From the NCBI RefSeq assembly GCF_001279005.1, contig NZ_LGCN01000192.1, positions 32,028 through 96,027 on the forward strand: DNA of 64,000 nucleotides. The letters are read 5' to 3'. Shown piece by piece: positions 25,899 through 35,100 of the stretch. The position numbers and the translations under genes are program-made. The notes beneath the pieces were generated by a model, which was given only the letters and a program-made list of their open reading frames with translations, was not told the DNA's origin and made no database searches. The DNA is from Streptomyces caelestis (lineage in GTDB: Bacteria; Actinomycetota; Actinomycetes; Streptomycetales; Streptomycetaceae). Every line of letters begins with the position of its first letter. The stretch's first letter is position 1.

Positions 25899-26885
25899 CT
25901 ACCGGCCGAGGATCCGCTCGACCTCGGCCATCTGCCCGTCGTTCAGCGCCCCCTTCCCGAGCGCCCCCGCGTTCTCCTCCGCCTGGGCGACCGACCGGAA
26001 ACCGGGGATCGGCACGGTGCGCGGGCTGCGGGCCCACAGCCAGGCGAGGGCGCCCTGGGCGAGGGTGCGGCCGTCACTGGTGAGGACGTCCCGCAGCGCG
26101 TCGACGCGCGCCAGCCACTCCGGGTCGGCGCCGGACCCGGCCCCGAAACCCCGCAGCCAGGCCGGCGGCCGGCTGCGGATGTCCCCCTCCTGCAGCGGCG
26201 GCCGCCCGGCGTGCTTCCCGGTGAGCAGGCCCATGGCGAGCGGACTGCGGTCGACGGAGGCGAGGTCCGCCTCCTCGCACAGCCGCAGCATCTCGGGCGC
26301 GTCCGTGAGCACGTTGAGCGCGTGCTGCACGGCGGCGCAGTGCGGCCCCTTCGCGAACACGGCGGCGCGGGCCGGGTCGTCGGTGCTCCAGGCGTAGGCC
26401 CGGACGAGCCCCTGCGCCACCAACTCCTCGCAGGCGTCCCGCAGCCGGGCGGCCCGGTCGGGGTCGGCGTCGGCGAGGTGGAGCTGGTACAGGTCGACGC
26501 GGTCGGTGCCGAGACGGCGCAGCGAGGCGGTCAGGGCACGGCGGAGGTGTTCCGGGGAGTCGTCGCTCCCGGTGAGGGTGCGGGTGTCCGGGTCGAAGAC
26601 GTTGCCCCACTTGGTGGCGACGACGACCTCGTCCCGGCGCCGTCCGAGGGCCCGCCCGAGGACGTACTCGCTGTGCCCGGTCCCGTAGACGTCGGCCGTG
26701 TCGAAGAAGGTGACGCCCAGGTCGAGCGCGCGCCGGATCGCCCGCACCGACTCCTCGTCGTCGACCCTGCCCCATCCCAGGGGCTGTCCGTCCGGGTCCT
26801 GCCACTCACCGCCGATCGCCCAGCAGCCGAACCCGACGGCGCTGACCTCGATACCGCTGCGTCCCAGTGTCCGTGTGGTCTCCAT
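25899..26885 (-). CDS. Aldo/keto reductase
   Basis: A 328-residue NADPH-dependent oxidoreductase with the aldo/keto reductase barrel. The catalytic tetrad can be placed: D in FFDTADVYG, Y in VYGTGHSEY, K in VVATKWGN and H in LYQLHLAD. The C-terminal IPGFRSVAQAEENAGAL binds the cofactor phosphate. The ATG at 26885 starts METTRTLGRSGIEVSAVGFG, the family's normal beginning; an upstream ATG at 26924 would add a non-homologous tail. Substrate unknown. Divergent from the MazG-like gene. Confidence 0.93.
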   Translation of the reverse strand: METTRTLGRSGIEVSAVGFGCWAIGGEWQDPDGQPLGWGRVDDEESVRAIRRALDLGVTFFDTADVYGTGHSEYVLGRALGRRRDEVVVATKWGNVFDPDTRTLTGSDDSPEHLRRALTASLRRLGTDRVDLYQLHLADADPDRAARLRDACEELVAQGLVRAYAWSTDDPARAAVFAKGPHCAAVQHALNVLTDAPEMLRLCEEADLASVDRSPLAMGLLTGKHAGRPPLQEGDIRSRPPAWLRGFGAGSGADPEWLARVDALRDVLTSDGRTLAQGALAWLWARSPRTVPIPGFRSVAQAEENAGALGKGALNDGQMAEVERILGR

Positions 26886-26977
26886 GCCCGGCAACGCTAG
26901 GAGTTGGAGCGCACACGAGGGCAAGCCGCCGACTCGACACCGGTGTCTGTCAGTGCCGTGTGCCAGGCTCGGCGCCC

Positions 26978-27325
26978 ATGAGCGACCACCTGTCTCCAGC
27001 CCCTCCCCCGCCCACCGACCTCTGGGACTCCGTCGACGTCCTGTGCGGCTGGCTGGACGCCAACCGTCCGGTCGGCGACCGGGAGGGCCTGCTGCTGCGG
27101 ATCCTCAAACTGTCCGAGGAGGTCGGCGAGGTCGCCGAGGCGGTGATCGGCGCGACCGGCCAGAACCCGCGCAAGGGCACCACGCACACCTGGGACGACG
27201 TCCGGGCGGAACTGTGCGACGTCGCCGTCACGGCGCTGATCGCCCTGCGCACCCTCACCCCCGACGCCCGCGAGGTCTTCACCGACCACCTGGCCCGCGT
27301 CACGCGCCGCTCGCTCGGCACCTGA
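26978..27325 (+). CDS. MazG-like nucleotide pyrophosphohydrolase family protein
   Basis: A 115-residue all-helical protein with the MazG-type metal motif EEVGEVAEAVIG and the second acidic helix AELCDVAVTALIAL. Such proteins hydrolyse NTPs or dNTPs to the monophosphate and pyrophosphate. It is a single-domain version. The start at 26978 places the first helix normally; the Shine-Dalgarno is weak. Followed 55 nt later by the thioesterase-like gene on the same strand. Confidence 0.85.
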   Translation: MSDHLSPAPPPPTDLWDSVDVLCGWLDANRPVGDREGLLLRILKLSEEVGEVAEAVIGATGQNPRKGTTHTWDDVRAELCDVAVTALIALRTLTPDAREVFTDHLARVTRRSLGT

Positions 27326-27380
27326 CGCCGGCACCGGATGAATGTAGGGTGCACTTTCCCGCACCCGAAGGAGACGCCCC

Positions 27381-28184
27381 TTGTCCGCCTCCAGCGCGCC
27401 CCGGGACGGTTACTTCGAGCGCATCGACGACCACCGCTACAAGCCGACGGCGCACGCGGGCGGGGCCTGGGACCCGGACGAGCAGCACTTCAGCCCGCTG
27501 GGCGGACTGGTCGCCCACGCCCTCGACCGCCACCGGGCCGCCGCCGGTGCGGACAGCGGCCTGCTCCTCTCCCGGATCGGCTACGACATCCTCGGCCGCC
27601 TCGCCCTCGACGAGTGCGAGATACGGGTGGAGACGGTCCGCCCCGGCCGGACCATCGAGCTGCTGGAAGCGGTCGTACGGATCGCCGACCGCCCGGTGGT
27701 CCGGGCCCGCGCCTGGTTCCTGGCCGGCCTCGACACCGCCGCGGTCGCGGGCGGCCCCGACGACCGCCTCCCCGCCCCCGAGTCGCTCACCCCGTGGGCG
27801 ATGTCCGACCTGTGGCCGGGCGGCTACATCGCCGGCCTGGACGTCCGCCCGGTCGCTCCGCCCCGTCCGGGCCGTGCGACGGCCTGGATCTCCACCCCGC
27901 TGGACCTCGTCGCCGGCGAGCCCGCCGGCCCGCTCGCCTCGTACCTCGCCCTCGTCGACACCGCCAACGGCATCGCCGTACGGCAACCGCCCACCGAGTG
28001 GATGTTCCCCAACGTCGACCTGACCGTCCACCTCCACCGACAGCCGCGGGGCGCCTGGACCGGTCTGGACACCACGGTCACCTTCGGCCCCTCGGGCCAG
28101 GGCCTCACCAGCACGGTCCTGCACGACGTGGACGGCCCGGTCGGCCGGGCCGAGCAGATCCTGACGGTACGGCCCGCCGCCTGA
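27381..28184 (+). CDS. Thioesterase-family (TesB-like hot-dog) protein
   Basis: A 267-residue protein with the double hot-dog layout of acyl-CoA thioesterase-like proteins: an N-terminal half with HFSPLGGLVAHALDR and VETVRPGRTIELLEAVV, and a C-terminal half with LVDTANGIAVRQ, VDLTVHLHR and GQGLTSTVLHD. Substrate unknown. Translation begins at TTG 27381, with GAAGGAG 7 nt upstream; no ATG or GTG fits the conserved start. Confidence 0.83.
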   Translation: MSASSAPRDGYFERIDDHRYKPTAHAGGAWDPDEQHFSPLGGLVAHALDRHRAAAGADSGLLLSRIGYDILGRLALDECEIRVETVRPGRTIELLEAVVRIADRPVVRARAWFLAGLDTAAVAGGPDDRLPAPESLTPWAMSDLWPGGYIAGLDVRPVAPPRPGRATAWISTPLDLVAGEPAGPLASYLALVDTANGIAVRQPPTEWMFPNVDLTVHLHRQPRGAWTGLDTTVTFGPSGQGLTSTVLHDVDGPVGRAEQILTVRPAA

Positions 28185-28237
28185 CCGGCCCGGCGGCCGC
28201 GCCGCGCCGCCGTCGCACGCCACCCTCCGCGACCCAC

Positions 28238-28253
28238 TTTGAACGTGTTCAAA
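28238..28253. promoter_or_regulatory. Perfect 16-bp palindromic operator candidate
   Basis: TTTGAACGTGTTCAAA is a perfect palindrome 87 bp upstream of the small membrane gene at 28340. It has the form of a TetR-family operator. No cognate regulator gene is adjacent. Confidence 0.55.
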
Positions 28254-28339
28254 AAACGAGCCGGAAGTGCCATGATGGCAGTGCGAGAGTCCCCTGCCCG
28301 CGCCTGGAAGACGCCGACCACCTGGAGCGAGGAGCCACC

Positions 28340-28591
28340 ATGGCCACCGGATCCGCGGACAGCCCCGCGACCCTCTACGGGCCCGTCTCCCTCGTCCTCG
28401 GCACGGCCGCTTCGGTCACCGTCGTGTTCGCCGGCCTCCTCGGTATCGCGTTCTCCCTGCTCTTCGGCAGCCTGGCCGTCACCTTCGCGCTGCTCGGCCT
28501 GCGCCAGAAGCTCAACCGGGTCCAGTGCGGCATCGGCCTCGCCACGGGGTCCCTGGGCGTGCTCCACCCGGTCCTCCTGGTCTCGGCCTGA
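28340..28591 (+). CDS. Small membrane protein (DUF4190-like)
   Basis: An 83-residue protein with hydrophobic segments at about residues 13-50 and 62-80, so probably two or three membrane helices. The pattern GPVSLVLGTAASVTVVFAGLLGIAFSLLFGSLAVTFALLGLRQ resembles DUF4190-type small membrane proteins; this is a weak match. Strong GAGGAG precedes the ATG. The upstream palindrome at 28238 suggests TetR-type regulation. A 12-bp terminator follows. Confidence 0.75.
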   Translation: MATGSADSPATLYGPVSLVLGTAASVTVVFAGLLGIAFSLLFGSLAVTFALLGLRQKLNRVQCGIGLATGSLGVLHPVLLVSA

Positions 28592-28603
28592 ACGCGACGT
28601 GGC

Positions 28604-28637
28604 GGGGCCCGGGAGTCGTATCCAGCTCCCGGGCCCC
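28604..28637. terminator. Bidirectional terminator
   Basis: GGGGCCCGGGAG (28604-28615) pairs perfectly with CTCCCGGGCCCC (28626-28637) around a 10-nt loop. It lies between the small membrane gene (+) and the minus-strand structured RNA and could end both transcripts. Confidence 0.85.
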
Positions 28638-28678
28638 TGGGGATGCCACCCAATTGCGCACGCCGGCGGCGTTTAAGA

Positions 28679-28782
28679 GGACGGATCAGTCATCATGCCG
28701 TCGTGTTCTTCCTTTGAACTACCGCGCCAGGAAAGAGGCGCAGGCGAGAGTCGAACTCGCATCCGACGGCGTTCGTCCGTCC
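28679..28782 (-). ncRNA. Y RNA-like RNA with circularly permuted tRNA-like module
   Basis: On the minus strand, in order: an outer stem strand GGACGGA (28782-28776); an anticodon-stem-like strand GCCGTCG (28770-28764); a T-arm of stem GCGAG/CTCGC with the loop TTCGACT (28760-28744); acceptor strand CTGCGCC (28743-28737); an 8-nt closing loop; acceptor strand GGCGCGG (28728-28722); a D-arm of stem GTTC/GAAC with a GG-containing loop (28719-28705); CGACGGC (28703-28697) closing the anticodon-like stem; and TCCGTCC (28685-28679) closing the outer stem. All helices are complementary apart from one G-U pair. The tRNA parts are in permuted order, as in bacterial Y RNAs that bind Ro60/Rsr. The outer stem and asymmetric internal loop argue against a normal tRNA. 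Confidence 0.78.
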
Positions 28783-28993
28783 CCGATCGGTCCGGCGATC
28801 GGCGGCGATGCTGAGACTGGAGCGAGAGTCTGAGATTGACCGCGGCCGCCGTCTCGGCGGGCCGCGTTTTCAGGCTGAACTTCAGTGTCAGCTTGCGCTC
28901 CTGACGCGAACCGGTCCTCAGTCCGGCCCGCGCCCCGTAGCGCACCCCCGCGCTCGCACACGGGGGCGATCATGGTGGTGACGTGCTGCCGCG

Positions 28994-29725
28994 TCAGCCG
29001 AACAGGTAGCCGAACACCGCGTCGCCGACCCGCTGGTCGGTGACCTCGGCGCCGTTGGCCTCCTCGCGGGCGAACTTCACGGCCTGCTGGAGCTTCTCCA
29101 CCCGCTCGGCGAGCTCGTTGACCCGCCGCGCGGGGAGCGCCCCGGAGAACTTCACGGTGGTCCAGTACCCGATGGGCACGTCCTCGTAGTACACCTCGAC
29201 CTGCGCCGGGTGCTTGTCGGTCGCCTCCGCCTTGACGTGGTTGCGCGGGACCTTCTTCGTACGGATGGTCCGCACCGGGTCCGTCTTCCACCAGTCCGTG
29301 GACGGGTCGTGGGACCAGGACTCGGCGGCGTCGAGGGTGGGCAGCTTCTTGACGAAGGCGTGCAGGTCGGCGAGCTGCTTCTCCAGGAAGAGCAGGTAGC
29401 CGACCGGGACGTCGGCGACGATCGTCCGTCCGTCGACGGTGACGTCCGCGCGGGCCGTGCAGTTCGCCCAGTCCTTGGTCGCGGTCACGTCGAACAGCCG
29501 GGTCAGCGAGGCGGCCATCTCCCGCAGCACGTCCTCGGCCTGCACCTGCACCCGCGTGGACTCGGGCGGCAGCTGCTCGCCCTCCTCGTCCTTCGGCTGG
29601 TACGTGCGCGAGATGCCGGCCAGCAGCGCCGGCTTCTGCACCTTGGCGTGCGCGGTGTTGACATCCTGGAGCGACTTGCTCTTGACGCCCTTCTCGACCG
29701 CGATGATCTGGTTCAACTTCGCCAC
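28994..29725 (-). CDS. Conserved protein of unknown function beside the Y-like RNA
   Basis: A 243-residue soluble protein starting AKLNQIIAVEKGVKSKS, with a middle part VTATKDWANCTARADVTVDG, the stretch VPVGYLLFLEKQLADL and a C-terminal coiled-coil-like segment (residues about 205-230). I recall close relatives in actinobacteria and their phages, possibly under DUF7873, but no function. The GTG at 29725 follows GAAGGGGGG. Its 3' end lies about 210 nt upstream of the Y-like RNA on the same strand, so the two may be cotranscribed and the protein might act on or with that RNA (inference). Confidence 0.78.
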   Translation of the reverse strand: MAKLNQIIAVEKGVKSKSLQDVNTAHAKVQKPALLAGISRTYQPKDEEGEQLPPESTRVQVQAEDVLREMAASLTRLFDVTATKDWANCTARADVTVDGRTIVADVPVGYLLFLEKQLADLHAFVKKLPTLDAAESWSHDPSTDWWKTDPVRTIRTKKVPRNHVKAEATDKHPAQVEVYYEDVPIGYWTTVKFSGALPARRVNELAERVEKLQQAVKFAREEANGAEVTDQRVGDAVFGYLFG

Positions 29726-29831
29726 GTCGGGCCCCCCTTCGAACAGCCAGGAACGTATCCCGAGCGATGAGGGCCCGTCGCGTCATTTTCCTCGTACGAC
29801 TCCCGGGCGGGGTGGCACCGGGCCTCCGCGG

Positions 29832-32147
29832 TCAGGCCGCGGCGGACCCGGACGCGCCGGACGGTGGTCCGTCCCCTCCCAGGAGATCCGCCGCACGGTG
29901 GGCGGTCGCGTCCGCGCCAGGGGGAAGGAACCGGCTGGCCCGGCCGCTCCAGGTGACGACGAGTTCGTCGCGGGCGCGCGTGGCCGCGACGAACACCAGG
30001 GAGCGGGCCCGCTGCTCCTCCTGCCGGTACCGGTCCGGGTTCGTGGCCCGGTACTGCTCGATGCGCTGGTGCGGTACCTGGCCCTCCCCGACCGACGTGA
30101 GGAACACCCGCTGGAACTCCAGCCCTTTGAACCGGTGCATGGTGCCGATGCGCACGGCGTCCACGTCGGCGCTCACCCCTTCCCTGCCGAGTTCCACGGC
30201 CGGCAGCCGGAACTCCTTGGCGAAGACATTGGCGAATTCCTGGGCGGAGCCGCCGTCGGGGACGCTGACGGCCATCGCCGAGTACGGCGTGCCGTGGCGG
30301 TCGTGGCGCTCCTTGACGAGGGTGGCCACGGCCCGCATCTCGGTCAGCCGGTCGGGCGCCCGCCAGAACTGCGGGGTGAGCCCGCTCAGGACGGAGCGGT
30401 AGCCGTCCAGGGTGTCGGTCCCGGTGTCGAGGTCGTCGAAGGAGGCTCCCTCGATCAGGCGGTTGGCGCTGCCCAGGATCTGCCGGGTGGTGCGGTAGTT
30501 GAGGGTGAGGCGGCGGGATGCGCGGCCCCGGATCTCGACGCCGTGATGGCCGAGAACGACCCGGCTGCCGTAGATGCGCTGGTGGGCGTCGCCGACGAGG
30601 AAGATGTCGTTCGGTCCCTTGCAGACCATGGCGCGCAGCATGCGCCAGTGCGAGGCGGACAGGTCCTGGGCCTCGTCGACCACGATGTGCCGGTAGCGGG
30701 GCTTGAGCCACATGCCGCTGCCCGCCTCCCGGTGGACGAGGTCCCGGCCGCCCTGCTCCTCCTTGTAGCGGGCCTGTTCCTCGACGCGGGCCATACGGTG
30801 CTGTTCGAGGCCGGCCGCCTGGTCGGCGATGAGCGCGTACGTCGTCCGTCGTGGCGGTGCGTCCAGGTGGGCCCGGTAGGCCTGCGCGAGCTGCCACACC
30901 TCGTGCCGCTGGGCGGTGCTGATGCGCGGGCGTCCGGAGCGGCCGACGCGACGGTAGCTCTCCCAGGAGCCGCACCGGTTCGCGAGGATCACGTGCTTGA
31001 ACTCCGTGTCCAGGAAGTCGGCGTCGTACTCCGGCAGGTCGGCCTCCATGCGCACGGTGTGCCACAGGTTCATGGCCGCGTCGTCGTCCAGCGGCCGGCC
31101 GACGTCGGCACGGGACTCCTGCACGATCTCGCGGGCGAGCGCGTCGACGGACTTGACGTCGACCCGGCTCAGCAGGTCGTCTCCGCCGAGCTGCCGCAGC
31201 CGCTCCTTGAGGTCCAGGGCGAGGTTGGTGTTGTAGGTGGTGAGGAGCACGGGGCGGGTGAGGCCGGGCGGCAGCCGGTCGACGAGGTGGCGCACGCGGT
31301 GCAGCGCGACGACGGTCTTGCCGGTGCCGGGTCCTCCGGTCACCTTGGAGGAGCCCTTGAAGTCGCCGGTGGCGAGGCGGCGCTGCTCGGGGTGGAGGAA
31401 GAGCCGCCAGGCGTCGAAGCTGCGGCCCAGCGCGCCGAGGACGGCGTCGTCGTCGGTCTCGGCCTGGGAGACGGCCCTCCGCGCGGCCCGGGCCCAGTCC
31501 CCGGTGTTGACGTCCTCGTCGGCCCGCCAGGCGTCCGTGATGTGCCGCCGCACGTCCTGTGGGTCCGTGTGCGCGCGCAGGGCCAGGAGGACGTCCCGGG
31601 TGAGTTCCGGGAGGTTGTGGGCGAGGAGCCGGTCGAACTGCTCGTCGGTGGTGACCTTGCGGAGAGCGGGCAGCAGCGAGGGGACGACGCCGAGGTCGAT
31701 GAGGATCCGGTCGTCGTATCCCGCGAACAGGGGGGTGGCGCGGTCCGGCAGCGCGACGACGTTGGCGCTGACCTCGCTCTGGTCGACGACCTCCACCGCG
31801 CCCGAGACCGGGTTGATCTCCACGGTGAGCCGGGCGAGTTCGTCGCGGGCCCGTGCTCCGTCGCGCACCGCGAGGACCTGCATCTCGTCGCCGCCGTCCG
31901 TCGACAGCAGCAGTACCATGCAGCGGGTGTCGGGGTGCGCGAGATACAGGTCGCCGTTGTCCCCCGCCTTGCGCAGCGGGGACAGGCGCAGGGCCCGGTT
32001 GGTGCGGTCGGCCCGCAGTCGGTGGACGAAGTCCCCCACCGCGTCCGCCACGGCACCGTCCCGGCGCTCCACGTCCGCGTGCGCCTGCCAGCTCACCTGC
32101 ACCCGCGTCCGGACGCGACCTCCCGGACGACCCGCTCCGTAGTTCAT
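29832..32147 (-). CDS. UvrD/Rep-type superfamily 1 helicase with RelE-like N-terminus
   Basis: A 771-residue ATPase. Helicase motifs: Walker A GGPGTGKT near 269, VVDEAQDLS near 490, the TLNYRTTRQI region, GTMHRFKGLEF near 670 and VAATRARDELVV near the C-terminus. The first about 100 residues (FVHRLRADRTNRALRLSPL, then DLYLAHPDTRCMVLLLSTDG and QVLAVRDGARARDELARL) look like a RelE/ParE toxin fold, an arrangement seen in some bacterial UvrD-like proteins. Its ATG overlaps the stop of the upstream giant helicase as ATGA, so the two are translated together and probably work as one machine. Likely a defence function. Confidence 0.87.
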   Translation of the reverse strand: MNYGAGRPGGRVRTRVQVSWQAHADVERRDGAVADAVGDFVHRLRADRTNRALRLSPLRKAGDNGDLYLAHPDTRCMVLLLSTDGGDEMQVLAVRDGARARDELARLTVEINPVSGAVEVVDQSEVSANVVALPDRATPLFAGYDDRILIDLGVVPSLLPALRKVTTDEQFDRLLAHNLPELTRDVLLALRAHTDPQDVRRHITDAWRADEDVNTGDWARAARRAVSQAETDDDAVLGALGRSFDAWRLFLHPEQRRLATGDFKGSSKVTGGPGTGKTVVALHRVRHLVDRLPPGLTRPVLLTTYNTNLALDLKERLRQLGGDDLLSRVDVKSVDALAREIVQESRADVGRPLDDDAAMNLWHTVRMEADLPEYDADFLDTEFKHVILANRCGSWESYRRVGRSGRPRISTAQRHEVWQLAQAYRAHLDAPPRRTTYALIADQAAGLEQHRMARVEEQARYKEEQGGRDLVHREAGSGMWLKPRYRHIVVDEAQDLSASHWRMLRAMVCKGPNDIFLVGDAHQRIYGSRVVLGHHGVEIRGRASRRLTLNYRTTRQILGSANRLIEGASFDDLDTGTDTLDGYRSVLSGLTPQFWRAPDRLTEMRAVATLVKERHDRHGTPYSAMAVSVPDGGSAQEFANVFAKEFRLPAVELGREGVSADVDAVRIGTMHRFKGLEFQRVFLTSVGEGQVPHQRIEQYRATNPDRYRQEEQRARSLVFVAATRARDELVVTWSGRASRFLPPGADATAHRAADLLGGDGPPSGASGSAAA

Positions 32148-35100
32148 CGCGCTGCCCCCTCCCCGCCCAGCAGACGGGCGAGCTCCTGCACATCCCAGCC
32201 GTCCGGCGCGCGCACCTGCCAGCCGGCCGCCACGCACTGCGCCATGTACTCCGTGTCCTCGGCGTCCTCGGCCAGGACGATCCCGATCCTAGGCCCGGGC
32301 CAGGCAAGTTCGACCGTGCGGGACACGCCGTCGACGTCCCAGGTCGCCCGGCCCGCCGGGACGTCGCCGAGGGCGGCCAGGCGTTCGGCGAAGGCCGCGA
32401 CCTCCGGGTCGCCCCACTTCGTCAGTTCGGCCAGGACCAGTTCCCAGGCGGTCCGTTCCACGGGCGTCATGGGGGTGTCCGGCTCCGGCGCCGCCTCCGC
32501 CGCCGGTGCGGGGGTGTCTGCCGTCGCCGGCCCCCCGTTTTCCCCTTCGGGGCGGTCGTCGGGCAGATGAAGACCAGTGCCGGCGGCGGCGTCGCGCAGG
32601 GCGGAGAGCAGTCCGTCGACCGGGCCGGAGGTCGCCGCGAGCAGGGCGGCGTCGAAGGTGTCGAGGGTGGAGCGGGCGAGGGCGAGTCCGTCGGCCCGGC
32701 CGCTGCCCGTGGGGTCGAGGAACTGGATGATGTTGCCCCAGCACAGCCACGCCTTCCAGCGGCGCCGGTGGTCGTCCCGGTCCCCCTCGACGGCTTCCGG
32801 GCGGTCGTCGAGCACGGCGAGGGCGCTCCAGCTCAGTCCCTTGCCGTCGGCGCGCCGGGCTCCGACGAGGACGAGCGGCAGCCCGGAGGCGTCCTGGAAG
32901 GACAGGAGTTTCACGCCTTGTCCCGCGACGGCCGGTGCCGTCTCGCCGCGTACGGCGGCGTCGATCCACGCGACGGCGGTACCCGGGTCCGCGTCGACGA
33001 GCTCCCGCCTGCGCAGGGACGCGGGCGCGCTGACGGCGAGCTGCGCGAGCTGCTGCCACCGGGCGGGGCGGGGGTCGCGCAGGAAGCCGAGGAGGGAGGG
33101 GACGGCCCCGGCGAACAGCAGCGCGTCCACGTCCGCCGGATCGCGCCGCGCCTTGCCCCACTGCTCGCGCACCAGGGCGCCGGGGCCCGTGCCGGAGGTC
33201 ACGTCGTACGGCGGCCAGGCCGCGTCGGCGGCGGGGCCGGCGACGACGGCGTCGAGCGGGTCGGCCGGGGCGTCCGGGTCGCGGGCCGTCTCCCCCTTGA
33301 GGGTGCGGTCCCAGGCGACGACGTCGTCCCAGGTGATCTGCCAGACGAGGATCCCGTCGGCGCGCAGCCGGGCGCGCTTGGCCGCGTCGGCGGCGACGCG
33401 GTTGGCGCGGGAGGAGGCGTGCCAGCGGTAGCCGTCGAGGTAGACGGCGACCGGCAGGGGCGGCGCCCCGTCACTGGTGGTGTCCCCCGCGACGGGCCGG
33501 AACAGCAGGTCGGGGCGGGTGCGGTAGCCGTGCAGGTCCTTCTGGGCGACGACCTCCCAGTGGACGGGGCCGCCGTCGGGCCGGGTGAGGGTGAACTGCT
33601 TGCCGCTGCGGCCGGTGGGCGTGGTGGCGTGGCCCGCCGCGGCGGCGTTGCCGGGAATCTCCAGCCAGCGGTCGAGGCATTCGATGAAGCGGCGTTCCAG
33701 GTCGCTCTCCGCCTGGTCGGCGAAGCGGAGCTCGGCGTCGGCCGCCTCCTTGCGGACGTCCCAGCCGCTGCTTCCGTCGGTGCCCAGCAGGCTGTCCAGC
33801 ATCCACAGGGCCTCCTGCCGGTCGAGGTCCTTGTAGTCCCGCTCCGGGGCGTACCCGAGCAGGCAGCGGTGGCAGGCTCCGCGGGTTTTCCGGCAGGGGC
33901 AGGCCCGCAGGGCGGCCTGGGCCTCGGCGAGCACGGCCCGGAACTCCTCGCCGTCGCGGTCGACGAGGCGGTGCAGGTAGCCGGTGCCGCCGGGCAGCGC
34001 GTCGTAGAGGACGAGGTAGTTGCGGGTGAGGCCGGTCTCCCGGTCGGGTTCGGTGGCGGGGGCGGAGCGGATGTGGGCGGGGTCGCCGCCGTAGCGCCGG
34101 GCCAGTCCGAGGTGGAGGGCGGCGGAGAAGGAGGCGAGGCGTTCGGGCACGTTCAGCGTGGCGGCGGGCAGCAGGATGCGCAGTGCCTCCGTGCGGTGCT
34201 CGGTCGCGGTGACGACCTGCACGTCCTCCGGCCTGGCCTGCTTGTCGCGGCGTCGGGTGGGGCACCACGGCCGGTGGTGGGCGAGTTCGGCCCGGCCGAG
34301 CAGGGACTGGCCGAGCGTGTCCTGGGCGGGTGCGTGGCCGGGTTCGCGGTCGGTGGCGCCGCCGCAGCGCGGGCAGACGGTGAATCCGGTGATGGCGACC
34401 TCGGTGCCCGCGAAGGAGGTGTCGTTGCGCCGGCCGTGGCGGCTCTTGCCGAGGTTGAAGCGGCGGATGACCGCCTCGCGGACGTGGTCCACGCCGAAGG
34501 TGGTCTTCTGGTGCCGCCAGGTCTGCTTGATGTCGGCGGGGTCGATGTCGACGGCGGTGACGGTGGTGTAGGGGGTGCGGGTGCGGTTGTCGTGGTCGTC
34601 GACGATCCGCGCGTCGTCCCGCTTGTCGTGCGCGGTGACCTTGCGGGGGACGACCACCCGGTGCACGGCGTTGCGCCCGCCGATGCCGGGGCCGCCGCAG
34701 CGCGGGCAGGGCGAGGTGTCCTGTTCGGCCCGCTCCCCGGTGCGGACGTGGCCGCAGTCCTTGCACACCCGCCAGGTCCGCAGCCCGACGGGCGTGCCGT
34801 CGGCGGAGTCCTGCGGGGTGGGGCCGAGGTCGAAGCCGTCGACGACGTGCCGGTAGCCGCGCACGTAGTAGGCGTTGCCGGGGGCGAGTTCGGTGAGGGC
34901 GGCTTCGGCGGGCCGGTCATAGGTGCGCGGTTCATTGCTCCAGCGGACCTTGGGGGCCTTGTCGTCGCCCTGGTCCGCGGCACCCGGTGAACGCCGCTTG
35001 CGCACGGGTTCCTTGTAGCTGAGCTGGGCCTCCAGGCGTACGCCGTCCTCGACGAGGCTGTAGTTGGGCAGCAGGCCGTGCTCGACGAGGAAGCCCTGCG

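Noticed and set aside
28697..28770. An ordinary tRNA gene
   Set aside because: The T-arm precedes the D-arm on the coding strand and the acceptor stem is closed by a loop, so no standard tRNA order exists on either strand.
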